Shown here: positions 32,956 through 46,900 of the stretch, piece after piece
Numbering within the stretch: the first letter of the stretch is position 1
How the letters are laid out: the number at the start of each line of letters is the position of its first letter
Assembly (NCBI RefSeq): GCF_020379485.1
Contig: NW_026014174.1
Location: 1 to 64,000, forward strand
Source of the DNA: Brassica napus
Taxonomy: Eukaryota > Streptophyta > Magnoliopsida > Brassicales > Brassicaceae
Reading direction: 5' to 3'
DNA length: 64,000 nucleotides
Position numbers and translations under genes: made by a program
Notes under the pieces: generated by a model
Told to the model about the DNA's origin: nothing
The model's input: the letters and a program-made list of their open reading frames with translations, nothing else
The model's database searches: none

Positions 32956-35900
32956 AGTTTCAGGATATTAAAAGCAGCAAGATGATTGGAAAGGGAGTGA
33001 CTAAAGGAGAATTGTATTTGCTCAAAGATCTTGCTCCTGTTTCTAGTTATAGCTGCTCGTTTACTTCTGTTTCTGGTTCTAGTTTAAGTAAAAATGCATT
33101 GTGGCATGCTAGATTAGGACACCCTCATAATAAGGCTTTAAAACTGATGTTGCCAGGTGTTTCCTTTGAGAATAATGAGTGTGAAGCTTGCATCTTAGGC
33201 AAGCATTGTAGAACTGTCTTTACCAAGTCTACTACTGTTTATGAAAAATGTTTTGATCTTATTCATTCTGATGTTTGGACTGCACCTTGCCTTTCTAGAG
33301 ACAATCATAAGTACTATGTAACTTTCATTGATGAAAAATCCAAATACACCTGGTTAACTTTAATCCCAACCAAAGATAGGGTACTTGATGCATTTAAAAA
33401 CTTTCAAGCCTATGTGACTAACCATTACAATGCCAAGATAAAAATTTTTAGGTCAGATAATGGAGGAGAGTACACAGGACAAGCATTCAAGCTACATCTA
33501 TCTCAACATGGAATACTTCATCAGACAAGCTGTCCCTATACACCACAACAGAATGGTGTGGCTGAAAGGAAGAACAGGCACTTGATGGAAGTAGCCAGGT
33601 CCATGATGTTTCAATCCAATGTGCCTAAGAAGTTTTGGAGTGATGCAGTTGCTACGGCTTGTTATCTCATCAACAGGACACCAACTCTGATCCTTCAAGG
33701 ACAATCACCATTTGAGGTATTGAATCAGTACAAACCTTCACTCGAGCATATGAAGATCTTTGGATGTTTGTGTTTTGTGATGGTGCCTGGAGAGATAAGA
33801 AACAAGCTAGAAGCTAAGAGTTCAAAGGCAATGTTCATTGGATACTCATCAAGTCAGAAAGGATACAAGTGCTATGATCCTAACACAAGGAGAGTGTTAG
33901 TATCTAGAGAAGTAAAGTTTGTTGAAGAAAAAGGATATTATGAAGAGCAGATTCAAGAAGATTTGAGGGATCTTACATCTGATAGAGCTGAAACCTTGAG
34001 GTTGATCCTAGAAGGGCTTGGAATCAACATGAACCAAGGACATCAGGGGGGGAGAAGCACAACTCCAGCACCGGATCATCAGACTTCCAACCTTGAGCAT
34101 GAAGGGGGGAATGAAACAAGAACTCCAAACCTTGAGCGTGAAGAAACAAGTAGAGAAGAGAGTTCTGGCTCTCATGATCAAGGTGTGGAATCAGATGATC
34201 AACAAGAAGAAACTAATGATCAGCTAAGGGAAGAGGGAGCTGAAGCAAGTCAGCTAGGAGAAGAAAGATCCGAAATGTTGTCACAAGAAGAAGAACAAGA
34301 GATGGCACAAGAAGGGCCAATGTTAAGAAGAAGTACAAGGCTGAGAAAGGACCCTTCCAGTTGGGTAAACACGAGAGTGTACTACAATGCCCAAGCTGTG
34401 GAGCATCCTACTCAGGCCGTGTGTTCTTTCAGTCAATATCCAGAAGCACATTGTGCATTTATGGTAAACTTGAATGAGAATCACATTCCAAGAAGCTATG
34501 AAGAGGCAATGGAGGATAAGGAGTGGAAGGAATCAGTAGGAGCTGAGGCAGGAGCTATGATAAAGAATGATACATGGTATGAGAGTGAACTACCAAAAGG
34601 GAAGAAGGCAGTGTCTAGTAGATGGATCTTTACAATCAAGTACAAGGCTGATGGGTCGATTGAGAGAAAGAAAACTAGACTAGTAGCAAGAGGGTTTACT
34701 CAGACATATGGAGAGGATTACATTGAGACATTTGCACCAGTAGCCAAGCTACACACAATTAGAATTGTTTTAAGCTTGGCTGTGAACCTTGGATGGGGAT
34801 TGTGGCAAATGGATGTGAAGAATGCATTTCTACAAGGAGAACTTGAGGATGAAGTCTATATGTATCCTCCACCAGGTCTTGAACATCTAGTGAAGAGAGG
34901 GAATGTACTGAGGTTAAAGAAGGCTATCTATGGGCTGAAGCAATCACCAAGAGCATGGTACAACAAGCTGAGCACAACTCTGAATGGCCGAGGCTTTAGG
35001 AAGTCAGAATTGGACCATACTCTCTTTACCCTTACTACACCCTCAGGTATGGTTGCCCTCCTTGTGTATGTGGATGATATCATTATCACAGGAAGTGATA
35101 AAGAAGGTATCAAAGCAACCAAAGAGTTTCTAAAGTCTATGTTTGAAATAAAAGACTTGGGAGAAATGAAATACTTTCTTGGAATTGAGATTTGTAGATC
35201 CAAGGAAGGTTTGTTCATGTCCCAAAGGAAGTATACACTTGATCTTTTGAAAGATGCAGGTGCTTGTGGAGGCAAGACAGCAAGAATGCCAATGGAGGAT
35301 GGCTACAAAGTACCAAGAGAGGGGGAGATTGAAGACAGCAAGCCATTTCATGATCCTAAACTCTATAGAAAACTTGTTGGAAAATTGATTTATCTAACCA
35401 TCACAAGACCTGATATATGCTTTGCTGTGAATCAGGTGAGTCAACACATGCAGCTTCCCAAGGAACATCATTGGCGTATGGTGGAGAGGTTGCTGATGTA
35501 TCTAAATGGCTCGCCAGATCAAGGTGTATGGATGGGGTGCAATGGAAGCACAGAAGTGGTGGGCTATTGTGATGCTGATTGGGCAGGTGATAGAGCTGAC
35601 AGAAGATCAACAACCGGCTATTGCACATTCATTGGAGGCAACTTGGTGACTTGGAAGAGTAAGAAACAGAAGGTGGTGTCATGCTCTAGTGCAGAAGCTG
35701 AATATAGAGCCATGCTGAAGCTTACAAACGAGCTAGTGTGGATCAAGGGCATCTTGAAGCATTTGGAGATAGCACAAGACACTCCAATGACAATGCATTG
35801 TGACAACCAGGCCGCCATTCACATAGCCTCCAACTCGGTGTTCCATGAGAGAACAAAGCACATTGAGGTTGACTGCCACAAGGTGAGGCAGATGATTGTC

Positions 35901-36164
35901 CTAGGAGTCATCTTGCCATGTATACTAGGAGTGAAGATCAGTTGGCTGATGTATTCACCAAGGCTGCAAGGCAAAAGACAATGGAGTCCATTCATATCAG
36001 ATTGGGCCTCATTGATCTTGGGAAGAGAAGCAGCTGATCCCCTTAGTCATGAGATCTTTACTCTTTTTCCCTCATTAAGGTTTTGTCCCAATGGGTTTTC
36101 CTTAGTGAGGTTTTTAATGAGGAAGATCCCATGGCTGTCCAAGCTTAGTCTTTCACAAAGCTAA
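32889..36164 (+). pseudogene. Copia-2B gag-pol fragment 3: integrase, reverse transcriptase, most of RNase H
   Basis: In frame with 2A from about 32880 to about 35920. It keeps the integrase zinc-binding segment, D/D/E core (HSDVWTAP; RSDNGGEY; NGVAERKNRH), reverse transcriptase with YVDD, and RNase H motifs as far as VRQMIVLGVILPC. A third single-base loss (CATGTTATAC in 2A, CATGTATAC here, about 35920) then shifts the frame, and translation runs past the natural stop (36035-36037) to 36164, adding unrelated residues. The nominal start is a TTG just after the second break, not a real start. Total coding length differs from 2A by exactly the three lost bases. Confidence 0.92.
36070..36122 (+). 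other. Conserved 3' noncoding inverted repeat, Copia-2B
   Basis: The same perfect CCTCATTAA / TTAATGAGG 9-bp arms as in 2A, unchanged. Confidence 0.6.
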
Positions 36165-36168
36165 GCTT

Positions 36169-36177
36169 GAGGGGGAG
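36169..36177 (+). other. Copia-2B polypurine tract
   Basis: GAGGGGGAG immediately before the right LTR. Confidence 0.9.
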
Positions 36178-36779
36178 TGTTGAGATGAAGAGTGTCAAGT
36201 GAAGAATGGAGATGAGGGTTGAGTAGAATGAAGAAGAGTAAGGATAGGAAGGTTTGGGAGCTTTGGGATCAGCCTGTCCGTACAAGGCCGTACATGGCCG
36301 TACATGACAGGACAGGCCGTACAAGATAGGATCGACCAAAGCTCAACCAAACCTCACCATAAGTTATCCGAGTTACTTAAGTAAAGAGGAGAAGTTACCT
36401 TGGCATTTGTGGATGGATCAGACCGTTGGAAAGGGATAAGGGAGAGTCTTGGACAGGCTGGCACAGCTGGACACGGAAAAGCAAAAGGTATGAGCCAGCT
36501 AATGAAGGCTCACACGCGCGGCTCACCTCATTGGACAAGTTTGAAATGGCCTTTGACTCCACATGCTTACCTTATCCTCTTAGCTACGAAAACCCTTGTC
36601 TCTTCTCTTATAAAGTTGTAAACACTCTCATTAATACAATCAAGCAAGTTATGAGTCTCTCTTAGTCTCTCTAAAACTCTCTCTAGACTCCAAATCTTAT
36701 TTCAGACTTTAATCTTTTCTAAACTCATTCTAATCTTCTCTAAACACTCAGATTACTCTTAACATCATTAAAACTATCA
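36178..36779 (+). repeat. Copia-2B 3' LTR
   Basis: 602 bp, with one extra G in GGAAAGGGATAAGG near 36434. It has the left-LTR form at both sites where the right LTR of 2A differs. TATAAA is at 36609-36614. It is followed by TGAAT (36780-36784). Confidence 0.95.
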
Positions 36780-37910
36780 TGAATCACTTTGTAAGAAGCT
36801 TTATTTGGATACATAAAGTGGTGGAGAATCACCAGGAAGTTGAATAAATCTCATAGGAGTTGGCATGAAGAAGTTATCCCACTTTCAAATCAGGTGATTC
36901 CAGTTTCCCAGTTTGGGAATAGCACAGCTTCATCGTCGTTCCAATCAAACCAGGATGAATCACTTTGTGAAAAGCTTGATTTGGATACATAAAGTGGTGG
37001 AGAATCACCAGGAAGTTGAATAAATCTCATAGGAGTTGGCATGAAGAAGTTATCCCACTTTCAAATCAGGTGATTCCAGTTTCCCAGTTTGGGAATAACA
37101 CAGCTTCTTCGTCGTTCCAATCAAACCAGGATGAATCTCTTGTAAGAAGCTTGATTTGGATACATAAAGTGGTGGAGAATCACCAGGAAGTTGAATAAAT
37201 CTCATAGGAGTTGGCATGAAGAAGTTATCCCACTTTCAAATCAGGTGATTCCAGTTTCCCAGTTTGGGAATAACACAGCTTCTTCGTCGTTCCAATCAAA
37301 CCAGGATGAATCACTTTGTGAAAAGCTTAATTGGATACATAAAGTGGTGGAGAATCACCAGGAAGTTGAATAAATCTCATAGGAGTTGGCATGAAAAAGT
37401 TATCCCACTTTCAAATCAGGTGATTCCAGTTTGCCAGTTTGGGAAAACACAGCTTCTTCGTCGTTCCAATCAAACCAGGATGAATCTCTTGGTAATAAGC
37501 TTGAGTTGGATACATAAAGTGGTGGAGAATCACCAGGAAGTTGAATAAATCTCATAGGAGTTGGCAAGAAGAAGTTATCCCACTTTCAAATCAGGTGATT
37601 CCAGTTTCCCAGTTTGGGAATAGCACAGCTTCTTCGTCGTTCTAATCAAACCAGGATGAATCACTTTGTAAGAAGCTTGATTTGGATACATAAAGTGGTG
37701 GCGAATCACCAGGAAGTTGAATAAATCTCATAGGAGTTGGCATGAAGAAGTTATCCCACTTTCAAATCAGGTGATTCCAGTTTCCCAGTTTGGGAATACA
37801 CAGAATCTTCGTCGTTCCAATCAAACCAGGATGAATCTCTTGGTAAGAAGCTTGATTTGGATACATAAAGTGGTGGAGAATCACCAGGAAGTTGAATAAA
37901 TCTCATAGGA
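36780..37910. repeat. Satellite block, partial copy 3 of the composite unit (six monomers)
   Basis: Repeats the first six monomers of the ten-monomer block in order: AGAAGCTTTATTTGG opening, CTTCATCG, AATAAC/CTCTTG, AATAAC/TGTGAAAAG, GCATGAAAAAG with GTTTGCCAG, then GTTCTAATC with GTGGCGAATC, and an AATACACAGAATC monomer. At about 37900 the series stops and the array changes to the uniform GTTGGGATG type. The breakpoint marks the end of the element-bearing amplification. Confidence 0.9.
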
Positions 37911-40900
37911 GTTGGGATGAAGAAGTTATCCCACTTTCAAATCAGGTGATTCCAGTTTCCCAGTTTGGGAATAGCACAGCTTCTTCGTCGTTCCAATCAA
38001 ACCAGGATGAATCACTTTGTGAGAAGCTTGATTTGGATACATAAAGTGGTGGAGAATCACCAGGAAGTTGAATAAATCTCATAGGAGTTGGGATGAAGAA
38101 GTTATCCCACTTTCAAATCAGGTGATTCCAGTTTCCCAGTTTGGGAATAGCACAGCTTCTTCGTCGTTCCAATCAAACCAGGATGAATCACTTTGTGAGA
38201 AGCTTGATTTGGATACATAAAGTGGTGGAGAATCACCAGGAAGTTGAATAAATCTCATAGGAGTTGGGATGAAGAAGTTATCCCACTTTCAAATCAGGTG
38301 ATTCCAGTTTCCCAGTTTGGGAATAGCACAGCTTCTTCGTCGTTCCAATCAAACCAGGATGAATCACTTTGTAAGAAGCTTGATTTGGATACATAAAGTG
38401 GTGGAGAATCACCAGGAAGTTGAATAAATCTCATAGGAGTTGGGATGAAGAAGTTATCCCACTTTCAAATCAGGTGATTCCAGTTTCCCAGTTTGGGAAT
38501 AGCACAGCTTCTTCGTCGTTCCAATCAAACCAGGATGAATCACTTTGTGAGAAGCTTGATTTGGATACATAAAGTGGTGGAGAATCACCAGGAAGTTGAA
38601 TAAATCTCATAGGAGTTGGCATGAAGAAGTTATCCCACTTTCAAATCAGGTGATTCCAGTTTCCCAGTTTGGGAATAGCACAGCTTCTTCGTCGTTCCAA
38701 TCAAACCAGGATGAATCACTTTGTAAGAAGCTTGATTTGGATACATAAAGTGGTGGAGAATCACCAGGAAGTTGAATAAATCTCATAGGAGTTGGGATGA
38801 AGAAGTTATCCCACTTTCAAATCAGGTGATTCCAGTTTCCCAGTTTGGGAATAGCACAGCTTCTTCGTCGTTCCAATCAAACCAGGATGAATCACTTTGT
38901 AAGAAGCTTGATTTGGATACATAAAGTGGTGGAGAATCACCAGGAAGTTGAATAAATCTCATAGGAGTTGGGATGAAGAAGTTATCCCACTTTCAAATCA
39001 GGTGATTCCAGTTTCCCAGTTTGGGAATAGCACAGCTTCTTCGTCGTTCCAATCAAACCAGGATGAATCACTTTGTAAGAAGCTTGATTTGGATACATAA
39101 AGTGGTGGAGAATCACCAGGAAGTTGAATAAATCTCATAGGAGTTGGCATGAAGAAGTTATCCCACTTTCAAATCAGGTGATTCCAGTTTCCCAGTTTGG
39201 GAATAGCACAGCTTCTTCGTCGTTCCAATCAAACCAGGATGAATCACTTTGTGAGAAGCTTGATTTGGATACATAAAGTGGTGGAGAATCACCAGGAAGT
39301 TGAATAAATCTCATAGGAGTTGGCATGAAGAAGTTATCCCACTTTCAAATCAGGTGATTCCAGTTTCCCAGTTTGGGAATAGCACAGCTTCTTCGTCGTT
39401 CCAATCAAACCAGGATGAATCACTTTGTAAGAAGCTTGATTTGGATACATAAAGTGGTGGAGAATCACCAGGAAGTTGAATAAATCTCATAGGAGTTGGG
39501 ATGAAGAAGTTATCCCACTTTCAAATCAGGTGATTCCAGTTTCCCAGTTTGGGAATAGCACAGCTTCTTCGTCGTTCCAATCAAACCAGGATGAATCACT
39601 TTGTAAGAAGCTTGATTTGGATACATAAAGTGGTGGAGAATCACCAGGAAGTTGAATAAATCTCATAGGAGTTGGCATGAAGAAGTTATCCCACTTTCAA
39701 ATCAGGTGATTCCAGTTTCCCAGTTTGGGAATAGCACAGCTTCTTCGTCGTTCCAATCAAACCAGGATGAATCACTTTGTAAGAAGCTTGATTTGGATAC
39801 ATAAAGTGGTGGAGAATCACCAGGAAGTTGAATAAATCTCATAGGAGTTGGGATGAAGAAGTTATCCCACTTTCAAATCAGGTGATTCCAGTTTCCCAGT
39901 TTGGGAATAGCACAGCTTCTTCGTCGTTCCAATCAAACCAGGATGAATCACTTTGTAAGAAGCTTGATTTGGATACATAAAGTGGTGGAGAATCACCAGG
40001 AAGTTGAATAAATCTCATAGGAGTTGGCATGAAGAAGTTATCCCACTTTCAAATCAGGTGATTCCAGTTTCCCAGTTTGGGAATAGCACAGCTTCTTCGT
40101 CGTTCCAATCAAACCAGGATGAATCACTTTGTGAGAAGCTTGATTTGGATACATAAAGTGGTGGAGAATCACCAGGAAGTTGAATAAATCTCATAGGAGT
40201 TGGCATGAAGAAGTTATCCCACTTTCAAATCAGGTGATTCCAGTTTCCCAGTTTGGGAATAGCACAGCTTCTTCGTCGTTCCAATCAAACCAGGATGAAT
40301 CACTTTGTAAGAAGCTTGATTTGGATACATAAAGTGGTGGAGAATCACCAGGAAGTTGAATAAATCTCATAGGAGTTGGGATGAAGAAGTTATCCCACTT
40401 TCAAATCAGGTGATTCCAGTTTCCCAGTTTGGGAATAGCACAGCTTCTTCGTCGTTCCAATCAAACCAGGATGAATCACTTTGTGAGAAGCTTGATTTGG
40501 ATACATAAAGTGGTGGAGAATCACCAGGAAGTTGAATAAATCTCATAGGAGTTGGGATGAAGAAGTTATCCCACTTTCAAATCAGGTGATTCCAGTTTCC
40601 CAGTTTGGGAATAGCACAGCTTCTTCGTCGTTCCAATCAAACCAGGATGAATCACTTTGTGAGAAGCTTGATTTGGATACATAAAGTGGTGGAGAATCAC
40701 CAGGAAGTTGAATAAATCTCATAGGAGTTGGCATGAAGAAGTTATCCCACTTTCAAATCAGGTGATTCCAGTTTCCCAGTTTGGGAATAGCACAGCTTCT
40801 TCGTCGTTCCAATCAAACCAGGATGAATCACTTTGTAAGAAGCTTGATTTGGATACATAAAGTGGTGGAGAATCACCAGGAAGTTGAATAAATCTCATAG

Positions 40901-43900
40901 GAGTTGGCATGAAGAAGTTATCCCACTTTCAAATCAGGTGATTCCAGTTTCCCAGTTTGGGAATAGCACAGCTTCTTCGTCGTTCCAATCAAACCAGGAT
41001 GAATCACTTTGTAAGAAGCTTGATTTGGATACATAAAGTGGTGGAGAATCACCAGGAAGTTGAATAAATCTCATAGGAGTTGGCATGAAGAAGTTATCCC
41101 ACTTTCAAATCAGGTGATTCCAGTTTCCCAGTTTGGGAATAGCACAGCTTCTTCGTCGTTCCAATCAAACCAGGATGAATCACTTTGTGAGAAGCTTGAT
41201 TTGGATACATAAAGTGGTGGAGAATCACCAGGAAGTTGAATAAATCTCATAGGAGTTGGCATGAAGAAGTTATCCCACTTTCAAATCAGGTGATTCCAGT
41301 TTCCCAGTTTGGGAATAGCACAGCTTCTTCGTCGTTCCAATCAAACCAGGATGAATCACTTTGTGAGAAGCTTGATTTGGATACATAAAGTGGTGGAGAA
41401 TCACCAGGAAGTTGAATAAATCTCATAGGAGTTGGCATGAAGAAGTTATCCCACTTTCAAATCAGGTGATTCCAGTTTCCCAGTTTGGGAATAGCACAGC
41501 TTCTTCGTCGTTCCAATCAAACCAGGATGAATCACTTTGTGAGAAGCTTGATTTGGATACATAAAGTGGTGGAGAATCACCAGGAAGTTGAATAAATCTC
41601 ATAGGAGTTGGGATGAAGAAGTTATCCCACTTTCAAATCAGGTGATTCCAGTTTCCCAGTTTGGGAATAGCACAGCTTCTTCGTCGTTCCAATCAAACCA
41701 GGATGAATCACTTTGTGAGAAGCTTGATTTGGATACATAAAGTGGTGGAGAATCACCAGGAAGTTGAATAAATCTCATAGGAGTTGGGATGAAGAAGTTA
41801 TCCCACTTTCAAATCAGGTGATTCCAGTTTCCCAGTTTGGGAATAGCACAGCTTCTTCGTCGTTCCAATCAAACCAGGATGAATCACTTTGTGAGAAGCT
41901 TGATTTGGATACATAAAGTGGTGGAGAATCACCAGGAAGTTGAATAAATCTCATAGGAGTTGGGATGAAGAAGTTATCCCACTTTCAAATCAGGTGATTC
42001 CAGTTTCCCAGTTTGGGAATAGCACAGCTTCTTCGTCGTTCCAATCAAACCAGGATGAATCACTTTGTGAGAAGCTTGATTTGGATACATAAAGTGGTGG
42101 AGAATCACCAGGAAGTTGAATAAATCTCATAGGAGTTGGGATGAAGAAGTTATCCCACTTTCAAATCAGGTGATTCCAGTTTCCCAGTTTGGGAATAGCA
42201 CAGCTTCTTCGTCGTTCCAATCAAACCAGGATGAATCACTTTGTGAGAAGCTTGATTTGGATACATAAAGTGGTGGAGAATCACCAGGAAGTTGAATAAA
42301 TCTCATAGGAGTTGGCATGAAGAAGTTATCCCACTTTCAAATCAGGTGATTCCAGTTTCCCAGTTTGGGAATAGCACAGCTTCTTCGTCGTTCCAATCAA
42401 ACCAGGATGAATCACTTTGTGAGAAGCTTGATTTGGATACATAAAGTGGTGGAGAATCACCAGGAAGTTGAATAAATCTCATAGGAGTTGGCATGAAGAA
42501 GTTATCCCACTTTCAAATCAGGTGATTCCAGTTTCCCAGTTTGGGAATAGCACAGCTTCTTCGTCGTTCCAATCAAACCAGGATGAATCACTTTGTGAGA
42601 AGCTTGATTTGGATACATAAAGTGGTGGAGAATCACCAGGAAGTTGAATAAATCTCATAGGAGTTGGGATGAAGAAGTTATCCCACTTTCAAATCAGGTG
42701 ATTCCAGTTTCCCAGTTTGGGAATAGCACAGCTTCTTCGTCGTTCCAATCAAACCAGGATGAATCACTTTGTGAGAAGCTTGATTTGGATACATAAAGTG
42801 GTGGAGAATCACCAGGAAGTTGAATAAATCTCATAGGAGTTGGCATGAAGAAGTTATCCCACTTTCAAATCAGGTGATTCCAGTTTCCCAGTTTGGGAAT
42901 AGCACAGCTTCTTCGTCGTTCCAATCAAACCAGGATGAATCACTTTGTGAGAAGCTTGATTTGGATACATAAAGTGGTGGAGAATCACCAGGAAGTTGAA
43001 TAAATCTCATAGGAGTTGGGATGAAGAAGTTATCCCACTTTCAAATCAGGTGATTCCAGTTTCCCAGTTTGGGAATAGCACAGCTTCTTCGTCGTTCCAA
43101 TCAAACCAGGATGAATCACTTTGTGAGAAGCTTGATTTGGATACATAAAGTGGTGGAGAATCACCAGGAAGTTGAATAAATCTCATAGGAGTTGGCATGA
43201 AGAAGTTATCCCACTTTCAAATCAGGTGATTCCAGTTTCCCAGTTTGGGAATAGCACAGCTTCTTCGTCGTTCCAATCAAACCAGGATGAATCACTTTGT
43301 GAGAAGCTTGATTTGGATACATAAAGTGGTGGAGAATCACCAGGAAGTTGAATAAATCTCATAGGAGTTGGGATGAAGAAGTTATCCCACTTTCAAATCA
43401 GGTGATTCCAGTTTCCCAGTTTGGGAATAGCACAGCTTCTTCGTCGTTCCAATCAAACCAGGATGAATCACTTTGTGAGAAGCTTGATTTGGATACATAA
43501 AGTGGTGGAGAATCACCAGGAAGTTGAATAAATCTCATAGGAGTTGGCATGAAGAAGTTATCCCACTTTCAAATCAGGTGATTCCAGTTTCCCAGTTTGG
43601 GAATAGCACAGCTTCTTCGTCGTTCCAATCAAACCAGGATGAATCACTTTGTGAGAAGCTTGATTTGGATACATAAAGTGGTGGAGAATCACCAGGAAGT
43701 TGAATAAATCTCATAGGAGTTGGCATGAAGAAGTTATCCCACTTTCAAATCAGGTGATTCCAGTTTCCCAGTTTGGGAATAGCACAGCTTCTTCGTCGTT
43801 CCAATCAAACCAGGATGAATCACTTTGTGAGAAGCTTGATTTGGATACATAAAGTGGTGGAGAATCACCAGGAAGTTGAATAAATCTCATAGGAGTTGGG

Positions 43901-46900
43901 ATGAAGAAGTTATCCCACTTTCAAATCAGGTGATTCCAGTTTCCCAGTTTGGGAATAGCACAGCTTCTTCGTCGTTCCAATCAAACCAGGATGAATCACT
44001 TTGTGAGAAGCTTGATTTGGATACATAAAGTGGTGGAGAATCACCAGGAAGTTGAATAAATCTCATAGGAGTTGGGATGAAGAAGTTATCCCACTTTCAA
44101 ATCAGGTGATTCCAGTTTCCCAGTTTGGGAATAGCACAGCTTCTTCGTCGTTCCAATCAAACCAGGATGAATCACTTTGTGAGAAGCTTGATTTGGATAC
44201 ATAAAGTGGTGGAGAATCACCAGGAAGTTGAATAAATCTCATAGGAGTTGGGATGAAGAAGTTATCCCACTTTCAAATCAGGTGATTCCAGTTTCCCAGT
44301 TTGGGAATAGCACAGCTTCTTCGTCGTTCCAATCAAACCAGGATGAATCACTTTGTGAGAAGCTTGATTTGGATACATAAAGTGGTGGAGAATCACCAGG
44401 AAGTTGAATAAATCTCATAGGAGTTGGCATGAAGAAGTTATCCCACTTTCAAATCAGGTGATTCCAGTTTCCCAGTTTGGGAATAGCACAGCTTCTTCGT
44501 CGTTCCAATCAAACCAGGATGAATCACTTTGTGAGAAGCTTGATTTGGATACATAAAGTGGTGGAGAATCACCAGGAAGTTGAATAAATCTCATAGGAGT
44601 TGGATGAAGAAGTTATCCCACTTTCAAATCAGGTGATTCCAGTTTCCCAGTTTGGGAATAGCACAGCTTCTTCGTCGTTCCAATCAAACCAGGATGAATC
44701 ACTTTGTGAGAAGCTTGATTTGGATACATAAAGTGGTGGAGAATCACCAGGAAGTTGAATAAATCTCATAGGAGTTGGGATGAAGAAGTTATCCCACTTT
44801 CAAATCAGGTGATTCCAGTTTCCCAGTTTGGGAATAGCACAGCTTCTTCGTCGTTCCAATCAAACCAGGATGAATCACTTTGTGAGAAGCTTGATTTGGA
44901 TACATAAAGTGGTGGAGAATCACCAGGAAGTTGAATAAATCTCATAGGAGTTGGCATGAAGAAGTTATCCCACTTTCAAATCAGGTGATTCCAGTTTCCC
45001 AGTTTGGGAATAGCACAGCTTCTTCGTCGTTCCAATCAAACCAGGATGAATCACTTTGTGAGAAGCTTGATTTGGATACATAAAGTGGTGGAGAATCACC
45101 AGGAAGTTGAATAAATCTCATAGGAGTTGGGATGAAGAAGTTATCCCACTTTCAAATCAGGTGATTCCAGTTTCCCAGTTTGGGAATAGCACAGCTTCTT
45201 CGTCGTTCCAATCAAACCAGGATGAATCACTTTGTGAGAAGCTTGATTTGGATACATAAAGTGGTGGAGAATCACCAGGAAGTTGAATAAATCTCATAGG
45301 AGTTGGCATGAAGAAGTTATCCCACTTTCAAATCAGGTGATTCCAGTTTCCCAGTTTGGGAATAGCACAGCTTCTTCGTCGTTCCAATCAAACCAGGATG
45401 AATCACTTTGTGAGAAGCTTGATTTGGATACATAAAGTGGTGGAGAATCACCAGGAAGTTGAATAAATCTCATAGGAGTTGGCATGAAGAAGTTATCCCA
45501 CTTTCAAATCAGGTGATTCCAGTTTCCCAGTTTGGGAATAGCACAGCTTCTTCGTCGTTCCAATCAAACCAGGATGAATCACTTTGTGAGAAGCTTGATT
45601 TGGATACATAAAGTGGTGGAGAATCACCAGGAAGTTGAATAAATCTCATAGGAGTTGGCATGAAGAAGTTATCCCACTTTCAAATCAGGTGATTCCAGTT
45701 TCCCAGTTTGGGAATAGCACAGCTTCTTCGTCGTTCCAATCAAACCAGGATGAATCACTTTGTGAGAAGCTTGATTTGGATACATAAAGTGGTGGAGAAT
45801 CACCAGGAAGTTGAATAAATCTCATAGGAGTTGGGATGAAGAAGTTATCCCACTTTCAAATCAGGTGATTCCAGTTTCCCAGTTTGGGAATAGCACAGCT
45901 TCTTCGTCGTTCCAATCAAACCAGGATGAATCACTTTGTGAGAAGCTTGATTTGGATACATAAAGTGGTGGAGAATCACCAGGAAGTTGAATAAATCTCA
46001 TAGGAGTTGGGATGAAGAAGTTATCCCACTTTCAAATCAGGTGATTCCAGTTTCCCAGTTTGGGAATAGCACAGCTTCTTCGTCGTTCCAATCAAACCAG
46101 GATGAATCACTTTGTGAGAAGCTTGATTTGGATACATAAAGTGGTGGAGAATCACCAGGAAGTTGAATAAATCTCATAGGAGTTGGGATGAAGAAGTTAT
46201 CCCACTTTCAAATCAGGTGATTCCAGTTTCCCAGTTTGGGAATAGCACAGCTTCTTCGTCGTTCCAATCAAACCAGGATGAATCACTTTGTGAGAAGCTT
46301 GATTTGGATACATAAAGTGGTGGAGAATCACCAGGAAGTTGAATAAATCTCATAGGAGTTGGGATGAAGAAGTTATCCCACTTTCAAATCAGGTGATTCC
46401 AGTTTCCCAGTTTGGGAATAGCACAGCTTCTTCGTCGTTCCAATCAAACCAGGATGAATCACTTTGTGAGAAGCTTGATTTGGATACATAAAGTGGTGGA
46501 GAATCACCAGGAAGTTGAATAAATCTCATAGGAGTTGGGATGAAGAAGTTATCCCACTTTCAAATCAGGTGATTCCAGTTTCCCAGTTTGGGAATAGCAC
46601 AGCTTCTTCGTCGTTCCAATCAAACCAGGATGAATCACTTTGTGAGAAGCTTGATTTGGATACATAAAGTGGTGGAGAATCACCAGGAAGTTGAATAAAT
46701 CTCATAGGAGTTGGGATGAAGAAGTTATCCCACTTTCAAATCAGGTGATTCCAGTTTCCCAGTTTGGGAATAGCACAGCTTCTTCGTCGTTCCAATCAAA
46801 CCAGGATGAATCACTTTGTGAGAAGCTTGATTTGGATACATAAAGTGGTGGAGAATCACCAGGAAGTTGAATAAATCTCATAGGAGTTGGGATGAAGAAG

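Larger units (their letters stand above)
30621..36779 (+). mobile_element. Copia-2B: near-identical copy of Copia-2A with broken gag-pol
   Basis: 6159 bp, the same structure and the same insertion site in the monomer as 2A: TGAAT at 30616-30620 and 36780-36784, GGTGATCCCAG monomer upstream, AGAAGCTTTATTTGG downstream. It differs from 2A by only a small number of substitutions that I found, for example in gag-pol Asn/Thr near residue 390, Tyr/Cys in ...DAGAYGG, and Ala/Thr in the acidic linker. It also has several one-base indels. The left LTR is 600 bp (one base lost near 30730) and the right is 602 bp (one base gained near 36434). Shared flanks make it a duplicate of the 2A insertion made by recombination in the array. 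Confidence 0.95.

Noticed and set aside
20329..36779. Three independent, site-specific integrations of Copia-2 at the same monomer position
   Set aside because: Same-site targeting could explain identical TGAAT duplications, but not the identical order of rare satellite variants next to each locus. Duplication of one insertion is favoured.
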